Assembly: GCA_036556905.1 (NCBI GenBank)
Contig: DATBIM010000018.1
Coordinates: 21,964 to 85,963, forward strand
Source: 40CM-4-69-5 sp036556905
GTDB taxonomy: Bacteria; Methylomirabilota; Methylomirabilia; Rokubacteriales; CSP1-6
Direction of reading: 5' to 3'
DNA: 64,000 bases
The position numbers and the translations under genes were made by a program. The notes beneath the pieces were generated by a model that was not told the origin of the DNA, did no database searches, and saw only the letters and a program-made list of their open reading frames with translations. Shown piece by piece: positions 1-8,475 of the stretch; position 1 is the stretch's first letter, and each line of letters opens with the position of its first letter.

Positions 1-2
1 AG

Positions 3-221
3 TCGCCGACCGGCACTACGCGGGGACGAGCCATCCTCCGCGAAGGCGTCAGGCCCGACGTGGTCGTCGTCCTCCAGCAGTTCGGGCACTGGGCCACGCC
101 GTTCGCGCGTGAGCTGGGCATGCCCAACCTCAACGAGGTCGCGGCCATGGACCTGACGCTGACGGACGCCACCGGCAGCGGCGCCGATCTCGTCCCCGTG
201 GCGGTTCGGAAGGCGCGCTGA
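3..221 (+). CDS. Molybdopterin oxidoreductase catalytic subunit, C-terminal end (partial)
   Basis: The reading frame is open from the window edge to a TGA at 219-221 and gives the last 72 residues of a protein that starts outside the window. The tail (FGHWATPFARELG, then NLNEV and GSGADLVPVAV) looks like the molybdopterin-dinucleotide-binding C-terminal domain of DMSO-reductase-family enzymes. The stop overlaps the ATG of the ferredoxin subunit by one base (TGATG), so the two are translationally coupled. Together with the next two genes it makes a standard three-subunit complex: Mo catalytic, FeS and membrane anchor. The substrate cannot be read from this fragment. The neighbouring BcrA/D-type ATPases make an aromatic-CoA enzyme such as phenylacetyl-CoA:acceptor oxidoreductase a fair guess; polysulfide or thiosulfate reductase is the alternative. 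Confidence 0.8.
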   Translation, partial: SPTGTTRGRAILREGVRPDVVVVLQQFGHWATPFARELGMPNLNEVAAMDLTLTDATGSGADLVPVAVRKAR

Positions 222-856
222 TGCGCTGGGGCATGGTGATCGACCTCCGCCGCTGCGTGGGCTGTCAGACGTGCACGATCGCCTGCAAGCAGGAGCACGG
301 CCTGCCCGCGGGGTATCAGTGGCGCTTCGTCGCCGACTGCGAGGTCGGTGAGTACCCCCAGGTGCGGCGGATCTTCCTGCCCATGCAGTGCATGCACTGC
401 GCCGAGCCGCCGTGCGTGCCGGTCTGCCCGACGGGTGCCTCCCGCCAGCGCGACGACGGCATCGTGTGGGTGGCCTACGACGCCTGCGTAGGCTGTGGGT
501 ACTGCGCGGTGGCCTGCCCGTATCACGCCCGTCACCTGATGCATAACACTCCAGGCTACTTCGCCGTGCCCACCGCCCCCGAGGCTGCGACGGCGCACCC
601 CGAGCGACGCGGCGTGATGACCAAGTGCACGTTCTGCCAGGAGCGCGTGGATGCCGGCCGCGCGCGCGGCCTGCGTCCCGGCCTGGACGCTGAGGCCACG
701 CCGATGTGCGCCGTGGCCTGTATCGCGGAGGCCATCCTCTTCGGTGACCTCGACGACCCGACCAGCCGTGTGGCCCGGGTGGCCCGCGACGGCCGCGCCG
801 TACCGCTCCTGCCCGAGTGTGGAACGCAACCCTCGGTCTTCTACGTGGTGGAGTGA
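221..856 (+). CDS. 4Fe-4S ferredoxin subunit of molybdopterin oxidoreductase (DmsB/PsrB/PadC type)
   Basis: This 211-residue protein carries electrons between the Mo subunit and the membrane anchor. It has the full set of 16 cysteines for four [4Fe-4S] clusters: C12/C15/C18/C22, C57/C60/C65/C69, C89/C92/C95/C99 and C136/C139/C163/C167, in the order typical of DmsB/PsrB/NrfC-like subunits. No signal peptide is visible, as is usual for this subunit, which travels with its Tat-exported partner or stays cytoplasmic. The ATG at 221 overlaps the stop of the Mo subunit, and the membrane subunit starts three bases after its own stop. Family assignment is secure; the physiological donor or acceptor is not. 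Confidence 0.93.
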   Translation: MRWGMVIDLRRCVGCQTCTIACKQEHGLPAGYQWRFVADCEVGEYPQVRRIFLPMQCMHCAEPPCVPVCPTGASRQRDDGIVWVAYDACVGCGYCAVACPYHARHLMHNTPGYFAVPTAPEAATAHPERRGVMTKCTFCQERVDAGRARGLRPGLDAEATPMCAVACIAEAILFGDLDDPTSRVARVARDGRAVPLLPECGTQPSVFYVVE

Positions 857-859
857 GCC

Positions 860-1738
860 ATGACGAGCCTCGGCGCCCTGGCCCCCGCCACGCTCATCCC
901 GGCCCAGCGCCAGCAGCTCTGGGGCCGCCTGGCCGTCGCCAACTTCGCTGGCGGTGGTCTCGGGGCCGGTTTCTACCTGGCGGCTGCCGTCACGGCCGAC
1001 TTCCGGGCGGGGCCTTCCCTCGCCCTGGCGTCGTGGCTGGGCCCGGCACTGGTGCTCGCCGGCTTCCTGGCCGTGGCCGCCGAGGCCGGCCGGCCCTTGC
1101 GCGGCCCGCGCGTGCTCACGCGCATCGCTACCTCGTGGATGTCGCGCGAGCTGTGGGCGGGCGGCGCCTTCCTGATGCTCGCCCCCGGCGAGTTTCTCTT
1201 TCCCGGCTCCGGCCAGCGCCTGCTCAGCGCCCTCGCCGCGTGTACCCTCGTCCTGGCCCAGGGATTCATCCTGCGCTCGGCCCGCGCCGTCCCTGCCTGG
1301 GATCCCTCCATCATGCCCGTGGTCTGTCTCGTGTCGGCGCTCGTCTCGGGCACGGGGCTGCTCACGCTCGTCGAGGTCGTGGCGGGCGGTACGCCGAGCG
1401 GGGCCCGGCTCTTCTCGCTGCTCGCGCTCGCGTCGGGCGCCGGCATTGTCTGGTTGGGCTACGTGACCTGGCACGACGACACAGCATCGCTCACGGCCAC
1501 CCGTGCGCTTCGCCAGGGCCGGGCCGCCGTCGAGGTCGTGCTCGGCGGCTACGTCGCCCCGCTCGTCCTGGCCGCGATCGGGTTGGCCATGCCCGAAGCT
1601 GCGCGGGCGGCCTCCGCGCTGGCCGGCGGGCTCATGGTCGTCGGTCAGGCGCAGGCCAAGGCCCTGATGATCCTCGACGCCGGCCTGCTCCGCCCTATCA
1701 CCGTGCCGCACCTCAGGCTCGACAGGAGGCCGTCATGA
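860..1738 (+). CDS. NrfD/PsrC-like integral membrane subunit
   Basis: This 292-residue protein is almost wholly hydrophobic, with about eight predicted membrane helices. An N-terminal GGGLGAGFYLAAA helix and a later SWMSRELWAGGAFL segment resemble NrfD/DmsC/PsrC anchors that exchange electrons with the quinone pool. It sits directly behind the FeS subunit and overlaps the next gene by four bases (ATGA at 1735-1738), so the ATPase genes downstream are translated as part of the same operon. Homologues in anaerobic aromatic degraders are annotated as phenylacetyl-CoA:acceptor oxidoreductase membrane subunits; whether that applies here is inference. Confidence 0.85.
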   Translation: MTSLGALAPATLIPAQRQQLWGRLAVANFAGGGLGAGFYLAAAVTADFRAGPSLALASWLGPALVLAGFLAVAAEAGRPLRGPRVLTRIATSWMSRELWAGGAFLMLAPGEFLFPGSGQRLLSALAACTLVLAQGFILRSARAVPAWDPSIMPVVCLVSALVSGTGLLTLVEVVAGGTPSGARLFSLLALASGAGIVWLGYVTWHDDTASLTATRALRQGRAAVEVVLGGYVAPLVLAAIGLAMPEAARAASALAGGLMVVGQAQAKALMILDAGLLRPITVPHLRLDRRPS

Positions 1739-2553
1739 TCCTCGGTGCCGGAGTCGACGTCGGCTCTACCCAGACCAAGGCCGTGATCGTCGACAGCGCC
1801 CGGCACATCGTCGCGCGCTCGCTGATCGACACCGGCGCCAATGTCAGCCGCGCCGGGGAAACGGCCTTCCGGCGCGCCTGCGAGAATGCCGGGCTCGGCC
1901 GCGAGGCGATCGGCTATGTGGTGGGCACCGGTTACGGCCGCTACAAGGTCACCTTCGGCGACGCCCAGATCACCGAGATCACCTGTCACGCCCGTGGGGC
2001 CCACCTCCTGTTCCCGCGCACGCGGACGGTCATCGACATGGGGGGTCAGGACACCAAAGCCATCAAGGTCAGCGCGGACGGCTCAGTCGTTGACTTTTCC
2101 ATGAACGACAAGTGCGCGGCCGGTACCGGGCGCTTCCTGTCGGCGGCGGCCGATGTCACCGGCCTTTCGCTCGCCGAGATCGGCCCCCGCGCGCTGGAGG
2201 CCAGGAATCCCGTGCGCCTGACCTCGGTGTGCACCGTCTTCGTGGAATCCGACATCATGTCCTACCTCGCCCAGCGCAAAACGGTCGCGGACATCCTGGG
2301 CGGCGTCCACAAAGCCATCGCCACGCGGACGATGGCCCTGGTGCGGCGCGTGGGCGTGGAGGACGAGGTCACCTTCACCGGCGGCGTCTCGCGCAACGTC
2401 GGGATGGTGCGCGCCCTGGAAGCCGTGCTGGGCCGTCCCATCAACGTGAGCGAGGACGGCCACTTCATGGGGGCACTCGGCGCCGCGCTCTTCGCCCTGG
2501 AGCGGGCGGAGGCCTCTGTCGGGCTCGCCGCCGCCTCACCCCGGGGGGCCTGA
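1735..2553 (+). CDS. BadF/BadG/BcrA/BcrD-family ATPase (activator of 2-hydroxyacyl-CoA dehydratase or benzoyl-CoA reductase), subunit 1
   Basis: This 272-residue protein of the ASKHA superfamily couples ATP hydrolysis to low-potential electron transfer. The phosphate-binding motif DVGSTQTK is at residues 8-15, DMGGQDTKAIK starts at 101, and the cluster ligands are C127 (NDKCAAGTG) and C166 (SVC), the same spacing as in the homodimeric HgdC activator. The ATG at 1735 is chosen because it has an AGGAGG about four bases upstream and overlaps the previous stop; longer readings of this frame are shadows of the membrane gene. The next gene is a paralogue, so the enzyme is probably a heterodimer like BcrA/BcrD. 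The partner reductase subunits (BcrB/C-like) are not in the window and may lie upstream. Confidence 0.9.
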   Translation: MILGAGVDVGSTQTKAVIVDSARHIVARSLIDTGANVSRAGETAFRRACENAGLGREAIGYVVGTGYGRYKVTFGDAQITEITCHARGAHLLFPRTRTVIDMGGQDTKAIKVSADGSVVDFSMNDKCAAGTGRFLSAAADVTGLSLAEIGPRALEARNPVRLTSVCTVFVESDIMSYLAQRKTVADILGGVHKAIATRTMALVRRVGVEDEVTFTGGVSRNVGMVRALEAVLGRPINVSEDGHFMGALGAALFALERAEASVGLAAASPRGA

Positions 2554-2555
2554 CC

Positions 2556-3356
2556 ATGCTCGTCGCCGGGATCGACATCGGGGCGGGAACGACCAAGTGC
2601 GTGCTCGTCGACGCCGGGGGCGTCCGGCGCGGACGAGCCCAGGTACGAACCAAGGCCGATTTCGAGCAGGTGGCCGGTGAGGCGCTGGCCGCGAGCCTGG
2701 CCGACGCCGCGACCGGCGTCGCGGCGGTGGCCTACGTGGCGACCACCGGGCTCGGGCGGTATGCCGTCGCCGCCCGCGACATCCAGATCACCGACCTCAC
2801 CTGCGGTGCCCGGGGCGCGGCCGCGGTGTTCCCGTCTACCCGGTACGTGCTCGATATCGGGGCTCAGTGCTCCCGTGCCATCAAGCTCCGCGAGGGCGGT
2901 AAGGTAAAGGAGTTCCACATGAACGAGAAGTGCGCGGCCGGCTCGGGCGGCTTCCTCGAGCGGGCGGCGAAGTACCTGGAGGTCGCCGTGCCCGATATTG
3001 GCCGGCTGTCCCTGCACGCCGCGCGGCCGCAGCCGATCTCCAGCGTCTGCGCCGTGCTCGCCGAGTCGGAGATCATCAACCACGTCTCGGAGGGGGTCGG
3101 CGTAGAGAACATCCTGCGGGGCATCCACAACTCGCTGGCCGACCGGGCCCTGGCCCTGCTCAAGCGCGTGGGCCTCGACGGTGAGGTCACCTTCATCGGC
3201 GGAGTGGCCCGCCAGGAGGGCATGGTCCAGGCCCTCCGCGACAAGCTGGGCGTCCCCGTCAACGTCCCCGACGAGCCGCAATTCACCACCGCGCTGGGCG
3301 CGGCCCTGCTGGGACTGCAGCGCTTCCGCAAGCGGCAGGCCGCCGCGGTGGCCTGA
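2556..3356 (+). CDS. BadF/BadG/BcrA/BcrD-family ATPase, subunit 2
   Basis: This 266-residue paralogue of the preceding gene starts two bases after its stop. It keeps the nucleotide motif DIGAGTTK near residue 7 and both cluster cysteines, C126 (NEKCAAGSG) and C165 (SVC). One position differs: where subunit 1 has GGQD106, this one reads GAQC105, so a conserved Asp of the second motif is a Cys. Such asymmetry is plausible in a heterodimer where the two ATP sites have diverged. The pair would share one bridging [4Fe-4S] cluster, inferred from the HgdC structure. The function is most likely ATP-driven electron injection into a CoA-thioester reductase or dehydratase. Confidence 0.9.
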   Translation: MLVAGIDIGAGTTKCVLVDAGGVRRGRAQVRTKADFEQVAGEALAASLADAATGVAAVAYVATTGLGRYAVAARDIQITDLTCGARGAAAVFPSTRYVLDIGAQCSRAIKLREGGKVKEFHMNEKCAAGSGGFLERAAKYLEVAVPDIGRLSLHAARPQPISSVCAVLAESEIINHVSEGVGVENILRGIHNSLADRALALLKRVGLDGEVTFIGGVARQEGMVQALRDKLGVPVNVPDEPQFTTALGAALLGLQRFRKRQAAAVA

Positions 3357-3368
3357 GACGAGATAGCC

Positions 3369-3548
3369 ATGGATCGCACGACCATCACCGTACGCCCCGT
3401 CGAGCTCACCGACTCATCGGGCTCGATCCTCGGTACCGCGGCCTGGGGGTGGGACGGGCCTGGGCCTCCGGCACGGGCCGGTGGTCCAGATGGAAAAATC
3501 GGTCTGACGGCGCAGCGCCGGTACGCCAGTAAAGGAGGCACCCCATGA
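3369..3548 (+). CDS. Possible small ORF, 59 residues, unknown
   Basis: The only ORF in the gap between the ATPase pair and the Usp gene runs from ATG 3369 to a TGA that overlaps the Usp start (ATGA). The product is polar, rich in Gly and Pro in its second half, and shows no recognisable domain or membrane segment. The ribosome-binding site is weak (GAGA). The coupled stop is its only support; it may be chance in GC-rich DNA. Confidence 0.25.
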   Translation: MDRTTITVRPVELTDSSGSILGTAAWGWDGPGPPARAGGPDGKIGLTAQRRYASKGGTP

Positions 3549-4306
3549 ATTTCTGGCTCGTGCTGCTGGCCCTCGTCCTCTTGGCCCTCGCGTTCGTGGT
3601 CACGCCGGTCGCGGTCGCCAGCCTGTCCCACTGGCGTCGAGCCTGGCTACTGCGTTGTCCGCGGGAGGGCGCCCTGGCTCGGATCACCGTGAACGCCCAC
3701 CGGGCGGCGCTGGCCGAGGTACTCGGCCGGCCAGGGCCGGAGGTTGTGCGGTGCACACTCTGGCGAACGCTGCCCTTGCTGAGACCGTGCCGGCAGGAAT
3801 GCCTGGCCTTGCCGGCCACCGAGCGGCGGCCGGCCGGAGTCCGCTGGCCTCACGACGGCGTGCGCACGATCGTGGTGCCGCTCGACGGCACGCCGGGTAG
3901 CGAATCCATCCTCGAGACCGCCGCCGATCTGGCCCGCACCCATCAGGCCCGGCTCCGGCTCGTGCGCGTGGCCGAGCCGCCGCCCCTGGTCTTCGCCGAC
4001 GATGATCGCATCATTGCCTACGCCGATCAGGAGAGCGCGCGGATCGAGAATGCGGCGCGAGACTACCTCGATCAGATTGCTCGCGGACTCCAGGGGGTTC
4101 CCGTGGACCAGGTCGTCCGGTTCGGTGATTCCGCCACCCAGATCGTCGAGGAGGCCGAGGGGGCCGACGCCGACCTCATCGCCATGGCGACCCATCACCG
4201 GCGGGGCATCATGCGGGCGCTGCGCGGCAGCGTGGCCGAGCGGGTGGCCCGCGCGACGCCCATTCCCATCGTGCTCGTCCCCTACGGGGAGCCCGTTGCC
4301 GCCTGA
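3545..4306 (+). CDS. Membrane-anchored universal stress protein (UspA domain)
   Basis: The start is fixed by an AAAGGAGG five bases before the ATG. The 253-residue product opens with one membrane helix (residues 3-26), followed by a linker with four cysteines (C38, C70, C82, C86), and then a UspA domain from about residue 105 (TIVVPLDGTPGSES) to the end. The ATP-binding loop reads THHRRGIMRALRGS, so the first Gly of the G-x2-G-x9-G(S/T) motif is His and nucleotide binding may be altered. Usp domains tethered to the membrane are uncommon; the four cysteines could bind a metal or act as a redox sensor, which is inference. It lies beside a hemerythrin gene, which fits an oxygen or redox role. 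Confidence 0.85.
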   Translation: MNFWLVLLALVLLALAFVVTPVAVASLSHWRRAWLLRCPREGALARITVNAHRAALAEVLGRPGPEVVRCTLWRTLPLLRPCRQECLALPATERRPAGVRWPHDGVRTIVVPLDGTPGSESILETAADLARTHQARLRLVRVAEPPPLVFADDDRIIAYADQESARIENAARDYLDQIARGLQGVPVDQVVRFGDSATQIVEEAEGADADLIAMATHHRRGIMRALRGSVAERVARATPIPIVLVPYGEPVAA

Positions 4307-4348
4307 GAGCACGGCCACGGAGACCGATCGGGTCAGACAGCGGCGAGT

Positions 4349-4903
4349 ATGAATACCGCGACCCGGACGCTGCACGAGGAACACCTGTTGATTTGCCGGG
4401 CCCTCGACCTGCTGGAGGCCGCGGCGGAGCGCGTGGAGCGGAGCCGCCCGGTCCCCGCGGGCTGGTGGGCCGGGGTGATCGCGTGGTTCCGCACCTTCGC
4501 CGACCGGAACCACCACGCCAAGGAGGAGCACGCGCTGTTCCCCGCCATGGTGAAGGCCGGGCTGTCGGCGGAAGGCGGTGGCCCGATCGCCGTAATGCTG
4601 GAGGAGCACGACGAGGGCCGCGCGCTCCTGCAGACCATGGCCGACGGCGAGCCCCGATCGCGCGCGGCGGCGGCGCGGCGCTACATCGACCTGCTGCGGG
4701 CCCACATCGCCAAGGAGGACGACATCCTGTTCCAGCTGGCCGACACCGTGCTCGACGAGGGAGCCCAGGAGGCGCTGGCCCACGAGTTCGACGCCCTGAC
4801 GGCGGCGATGGGGCCAGACGCCTCGTCCGGCTGCGCCGCGGTGGTGCTTCGGGGGCTCGCCCTGTCTCTCGCGGGGGCGGCCGACCTGGCCGACGCCCGT
4901 TGA
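4349..4903 (+). CDS. Hemerythrin HHE cation-binding domain protein
   Basis: This 184-residue soluble protein has the four-helix pattern of bacterial hemerythrins with non-heme diiron ligands in order: H12 (EEHLL), H56 with E60 (HHAKEEH), H87 (EEHDEG) and H119 with the following acidic residues (RAHIAKEDD). Such proteins bind oxygen or nitric oxide or buffer iron. It follows the membrane-anchored Usp by 42 bases and is convergent with the radical SAM gene, whose operon also carries DUF2249 and oxidase-like genes often linked to nitric oxide or low oxygen. The last 35 residues are an Ala/Leu-rich tail outside the domain. Confidence 0.85.
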   Translation: MNTATRTLHEEHLLICRALDLLEAAAERVERSRPVPAGWWAGVIAWFRTFADRNHHAKEEHALFPAMVKAGLSAEGGGPIAVMLEEHDEGRALLQTMADGEPRSRAAAARRYIDLLRAHIAKEDDILFQLADTVLDEGAQEALAHEFDALTAAMGPDASSGCAAVVLRGLALSLAGAADLADAR

Positions 4904-4916
4904 GCCCGCGGCCGGC

Positions 4917-6293
4917 TTACCCCTGAACGGCCATGCGCTCCGGGGTCCACGGAGGATCGAAGGTGAGGGTCACGCTGGCGTGCGTCACCCCGGGGACCTT
5001 CCTGACCGCTTCGCGGACCCACTCCGACATGACGTCGTGGATCGGGCAGCCGGGAGCGGTCAGCGTCATCGCGATAGTGACTCGACCGCCCTCGATCCCG
5101 ATTCCGTAGATCAGCCCGAGATCGACGACCGAGAGGCCCAGCTCGGGATCGAAGACCGTCCTGAGCGCCAGGACCACGTCGTCCCGGCTGACGGCCAAAG
5201 TCGCGTCGGAGCCGCCGGCCAGCACCGGTATGGCCGAGGGCGCAGGCGGAATGTACGCGCAGCCCGGATCTTCGGCCAGCGGATCCCCGGTAGCCGCCCA
5301 GGCCCGGGCCCGCGAGCCGCCGCAGGGCTCGCGGAACTCGCAATGGCCGCAGCGTCCCTCGAGCTGGGTCGGGTCACGCAGCGCGCGGAACATCGGGTGC
5401 TCCCGGTACACGGCGACGAGATCGTCCCGGCGCACGTTGCCGGCGGGCAGTGGAAGGAACCCACTCGGACAGATGGCGCCGACGTGGTCGATGAAGACGA
5501 ATCCGTTTCCGTCGGTGACGGCGCGCCCGGCGCGCCCGATGTGATCGGGCCGGGCCAGCGCCCGGGGCCGCCGCCCGGCCCCCCGTTGGGCCAGCACACG
5601 GTGGTAGTGCGGGGCCTCGGTGGTCTTGACGCCGAAGGGCGCCCGGGCGGCGACGTCGGCGGCCCAGGCCAGCACTCGCTCGATCTCGTCGGCCGCCAGC
5701 GCCTCGCCGGCCTGGGCGCGTCCCACCGGGATCAGGAAGAAGAGCGCCCACAGCACGACGCCGAAGGCCTCCATCTGCGCGGCCAGCGCGGGCAGATCGG
5801 CGACCGTTTGCCGGCAGACCGTCGTGTTGATCTGCAGGGCCAGCCCCAGCGTACGTGCCCGCTCGATGATCCGCGTCGTGTGTCGGTAGGAGCCGGCCAC
5901 GCCCCGGAAGGCGTCGTGGACGCCGGCCGTCGCCCCATCGAGGCTCACCGCCAGGCGGGCGAGCCCGGCGTCACGGAGCGCCTCGAGCCTGGCCTCGGTG
6001 ACGGCGGCGGTGCCGCTCGGCGTGAGGGAGACGCTGAGGCCCCGGGCGGCAGCGTAGGCGACAAGCTCCACGATGTCGGGTCGCCGGAGGGGATCGCCGC
6101 CGCTGAGCACGAAGACCGGAGGGGGATCGCCGAACCCCCGGACGCGGTCGATCAGCTGGCGCGCCTCCGCGGTCGTGAGCTCGTCGGGATCGCGGCGGGG
6201 CATGGCCTCGGCGCGGCAGTGCACGCACGCCAGGGCGCAGGCCCGGGTCGTCTCCCAGACCACGATGAACGGTGCGCGATCGAAGCCGCTCAC
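4917..6293 (-). CDS. Radical SAM/SPASM protein fused to a MIP18 (DUF59) domain
   Basis: The 458-residue product has a radical SAM core with CxxxCxxC at C19/C23/C26, a SPASM-like cysteine cluster near residues 310-345 (GHCEFREPCGG and a later DPGCAY), and a separate C-terminal MIP18/PaaD-like domain from about residue 365 (DPELGLSVVDLGLIYG, TAPGCPIHD). The first part resembles the heme-biosynthesis-like radical SAM/SPASM group (AhbD/NirJ relatives, TIGR04053); the second is an FeS-cluster assembly factor. A fusion suggests the MIP18 part matures or repairs the clusters of the enzyme. The GTG start overlaps the upstream stop (GTGA), so it is the last gene of a three-gene operon with the oxidase-like and DUF2249 proteins. 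The substrate is unknown. Confidence 0.85.
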   Translation of the reverse strand: MSGFDRAPFIVVWETTRACALACVHCRAEAMPRRDPDELTTAEARQLIDRVRGFGDPPPVFVLSGGDPLRRPDIVELVAYAAARGLSVSLTPSGTAAVTEARLEALRDAGLARLAVSLDGATAGVHDAFRGVAGSYRHTTRIIERARTLGLALQINTTVCRQTVADLPALAAQMEAFGVVLWALFFLIPVGRAQAGEALAADEIERVLAWAADVAARAPFGVKTTEAPHYHRVLAQRGAGRRPRALARPDHIGRAGRAVTDGNGFVFIDHVGAICPSGFLPLPAGNVRRDDLVAVYREHPMFRALRDPTQLEGRCGHCEFREPCGGSRARAWAATGDPLAEDPGCAYIPPAPSAIPVLAGGSDATLAVSRDDVVLALRTVFDPELGLSVVDLGLIYGIGIEGGRVTIAMTLTAPGCPIHDVMSEWVREAVRKVPGVTHASVTLTFDPPWTPERMAVQG

Positions 6294-7588
6294 GACGCGC
6301 GCGCCTGGGGCGCCGGGGCGGTGTGGGCCAACGATCGCAAGTGCCCCAGCACCCGGATCAGCACGAGGCCGAAGGCCAGCGCCCCGGCGGCGACGAGCAA
6401 CCCGGCACCCGTGATCGCCGAGGCTCGCCCGCTGATCGTGCCGATCGCGAGCGCGGCCAGCCCCGTTGTGAGCAGCACGTAAGCGGCGCCCTCGCCTGCC
6501 GGCCAGCCCAGCTCGGCCAGGGTCGGCACTGGCCGCCGTCCCACGTGCGGGCCGTAGGCACGGTACCAGACGAGGAAGGGCACGATCTTCAGCATCATTC
6601 CCACGATCGTGAGCGACACCCAGCCGCCCAGCGCCAGGATCGCGTAGCCGAGCCCCAGCCGCGGTCCCGACCAGAGATCAGCGGCGAAGCCGAGGCCCAG
6701 CCCGGCTGCCGCGGGCAGGAATGTGGCGCCCGTTAGCACGAAGCGCAGCCCCCAGTCGAGGCTCGGACGTTTGCGACGCCAGACCATCTCGCCGACCCAC
6801 GCCAGGTGACCGGCGACCGCGGCCGTCACGAGGAGGGCCCCGGCGACGGCCGGAGCCGTGCGCTCGATCAGGAGACCGGCGACGAGCAGCGGCACACCCA
6901 GGGCAAGGCCCCAGAATTGCGCGTGGCCCACCCAGCCGTCTGGCTCGCGAGCGAGGAGGAACATCGGGTACACGCGGGCTGCCACGCCGATCACCATCGG
7001 CAGGACCCAGCCGAGCAGCGCCAGATGAATGTGGGCATGCAGGTTCGCGAACAGCGCACCGGGCAGGAACTTCCAGAGCTTGTCGATGCCGAGGGCCAGC
7101 CCGAACAGCGCGGTCAGGGCCAGACCCACCAGAGCCAGCGCCACCAGGCGCGCCGTGAAGGTCCAGCGCCCGAGCCCGCGCACGGTGAGGGCCACGTTGA
7201 CGAGGTGCAGCCCGATCCCCAGCGCGACGAGGCCGGCCCCCCACACGAGACCCGACCACCGGCCAATGGCGAAGTGCCCGACCATCCCCACGATGCCCGC
7301 GACGAGGAACGCGAGCTGCCAGCGCGCCAACCGCTCGCTCCAGACCTCACGCTCGAGCACGATGGGGATGAGCTGGTAGCTTGCCCCCATGATCGTCAGC
7401 GTGACCCACCCGAGCGTCGCCGTGTGGGCGAGGGCCAGGAGCCGCGGGTGATAGTAGTGGCCGGCCAGCTCGGTGCCGAGCCATGGCACGGCCAACGCGG
7501 CCACGACGAACGCCGCGGCCGCTGTCACCAGATACGTCAGCGGGAGCGTCGGGGCCGACGGGGCGCGCCCGGCCAGTGCCCGGCTCAT
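6290..7588 (-). CDS. Multi-spanning membrane protein related to heme-copper oxidase subunit I / NnrS
   Basis: The 432-residue product has about twelve predicted membrane helices and conserved histidines in the places where NnrS and cbb3/NorB-like proteins bind heme: HYYHPRLLALAHTATLGW in helix 2 and HAHIHLALLGW followed by GVAARVYPMF in a middle helix. I see no clear set of copper or non-heme-iron ligands, so it is more likely an NnrS-like heme protein than an active terminal oxidase. It overlaps both neighbours by four bases. Proteins of this kind next to DUF2249 and hemerythrin genes are commonly part of nitric oxide or low-oxygen responses. Confidence 0.7.
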   Translation of the reverse strand: MSRALAGRAPSAPTLPLTYLVTAAAAFVVAALAVPWLGTELAGHYYHPRLLALAHTATLGWVTLTIMGASYQLIPIVLEREVWSERLARWQLAFLVAGIVGMVGHFAIGRWSGLVWGAGLVALGIGLHLVNVALTVRGLGRWTFTARLVALALVGLALTALFGLALGIDKLWKFLPGALFANLHAHIHLALLGWVLPMVIGVAARVYPMFLLAREPDGWVGHAQFWGLALGVPLLVAGLLIERTAPAVAGALLVTAAVAGHLAWVGEMVWRRKRPSLDWGLRFVLTGATFLPAAAGLGLGFAADLWSGPRLGLGYAILALGGWVSLTIVGMMLKIVPFLVWYRAYGPHVGRRPVPTLAELGWPAGEGAAYVLLTTGLAALAIGTISGRASAITGAGLLVAAGALAFGLVLIRVLGHLRSLAHTAPAPQARAS

Positions 7589-8427
7589 CCCCGGGCAACC
7601 GGGGATCCACGGTCGCGCCGGATCAGGATCTCGACACGCCCCGGCCCGGCCTCTCGGGTCTCATAGACGAAGCCGCGCTCATCGAGTTGCGGGTAGAGAA
7701 ACACCGGCCGCCGTTCGTGGATCACCAGCAACTCCTGGCCAGGTTCCAGGCCGTCCAGGCGCTCGAGGACGCGAACCATGGGTAGCGGGGGCTCGAGGCC
7801 CCGGACGTCGAGCACGCTGGCTCCCGACGCTGGGGTCGCCGGCTCAAGATCCGTTGGCGCCGCGCCTCCGTCTCCGGTCTCGCGATAGAACCACACCGCC
7901 CAGTCGTCGGGGGCCCGGCGCTCCGTCCAGTGAGCGAGCCCGCGCCGGCCGAGGACCTCGTAGAGGGGGATGGGCTCGAACGGCGCGCGGAGAACCAGAA
8001 CGTCCTCTTCCTGGAGCCCCTTCACCGCCGCCATGATGCGGGCGAAGGGCTCGACGCCACGCCGAATATCTTCCCGCGCGTCGAGGTGCACCGTGCGACG
8101 ACCGGCGAGAACGGGCGGAGGCCCCACCGCCGGGCTCGGCGCGGGCGCCGCCCTCTCCTCCAGACCCGGCGTTCCCGCGCCCACTGCTCGACGGAGCGCC
8201 GCCAGCAGCTCGCCGGGCGGCACGCTGGCCATCCCCGCCGCCTGCGCCACGCTGACGCGCGGCGCCATCATGAGGAGACGCGCGCGGTTTCTGAACTGCG
8301 CGAGGTGCGGATGAAAATCAGCGAGGACGTCCATCAGCGCCGGGTGGGCGGCGAGGAGCTCGGCGATCGTCGTGTCACCGGAGATCATACCGGCTCGCTC
8401 AGCGCCGTGGCAATTGCACCTGACCAT
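7585..8427 (-). CDS. DUF1858 plus tandem DUF2249 domain protein
   Basis: This soluble 280-residue protein has an N-terminal DUF1858-like helical domain (residues 15-85, TTIAELLAAHPALMDVLADF) and two DUF2249 domains (about 112-185, starting VHLDAREDIRRG, and about 205-275, starting LDVRGLEPPLPMVRV). DUF2249 is a TusA-like fold. The start is supported by a GAGGAGG eight bases upstream. It is the first gene of an operon with the oxidase-like and radical SAM genes, and a perfect 7-4-7 dyad sits about 50 bases before it. The biochemical role is unknown; the domain set recurs near NO-reductase and NnrS genes, so a link to nitrosative or low-oxygen metabolism is inferred. The N-terminal C4/C6/H7 could bind metal. 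Confidence 0.8.
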   Translation of the reverse strand: MVRCNCHGAERAGMISGDTTIAELLAAHPALMDVLADFHPHLAQFRNRARLLMMAPRVSVAQAAGMASVPPGELLAALRRAVGAGTPGLEERAAPAPSPAVGPPPVLAGRRTVHLDAREDIRRGVEPFARIMAAVKGLQEEDVLVLRAPFEPIPLYEVLGRRGLAHWTERRAPDDWAVWFYRETGDGGAAPTDLEPATPASGASVLDVRGLEPPLPMVRVLERLDGLEPGQELLVIHERRPVFLYPQLDERGFVYETREAGPGRVEILIRRDRGSPVARG

Positions 8428-8475
8428 GGCTCGCTCCTCCTCGCCACCAAGCGTAGCCGGACAATCCCGCCGCGC

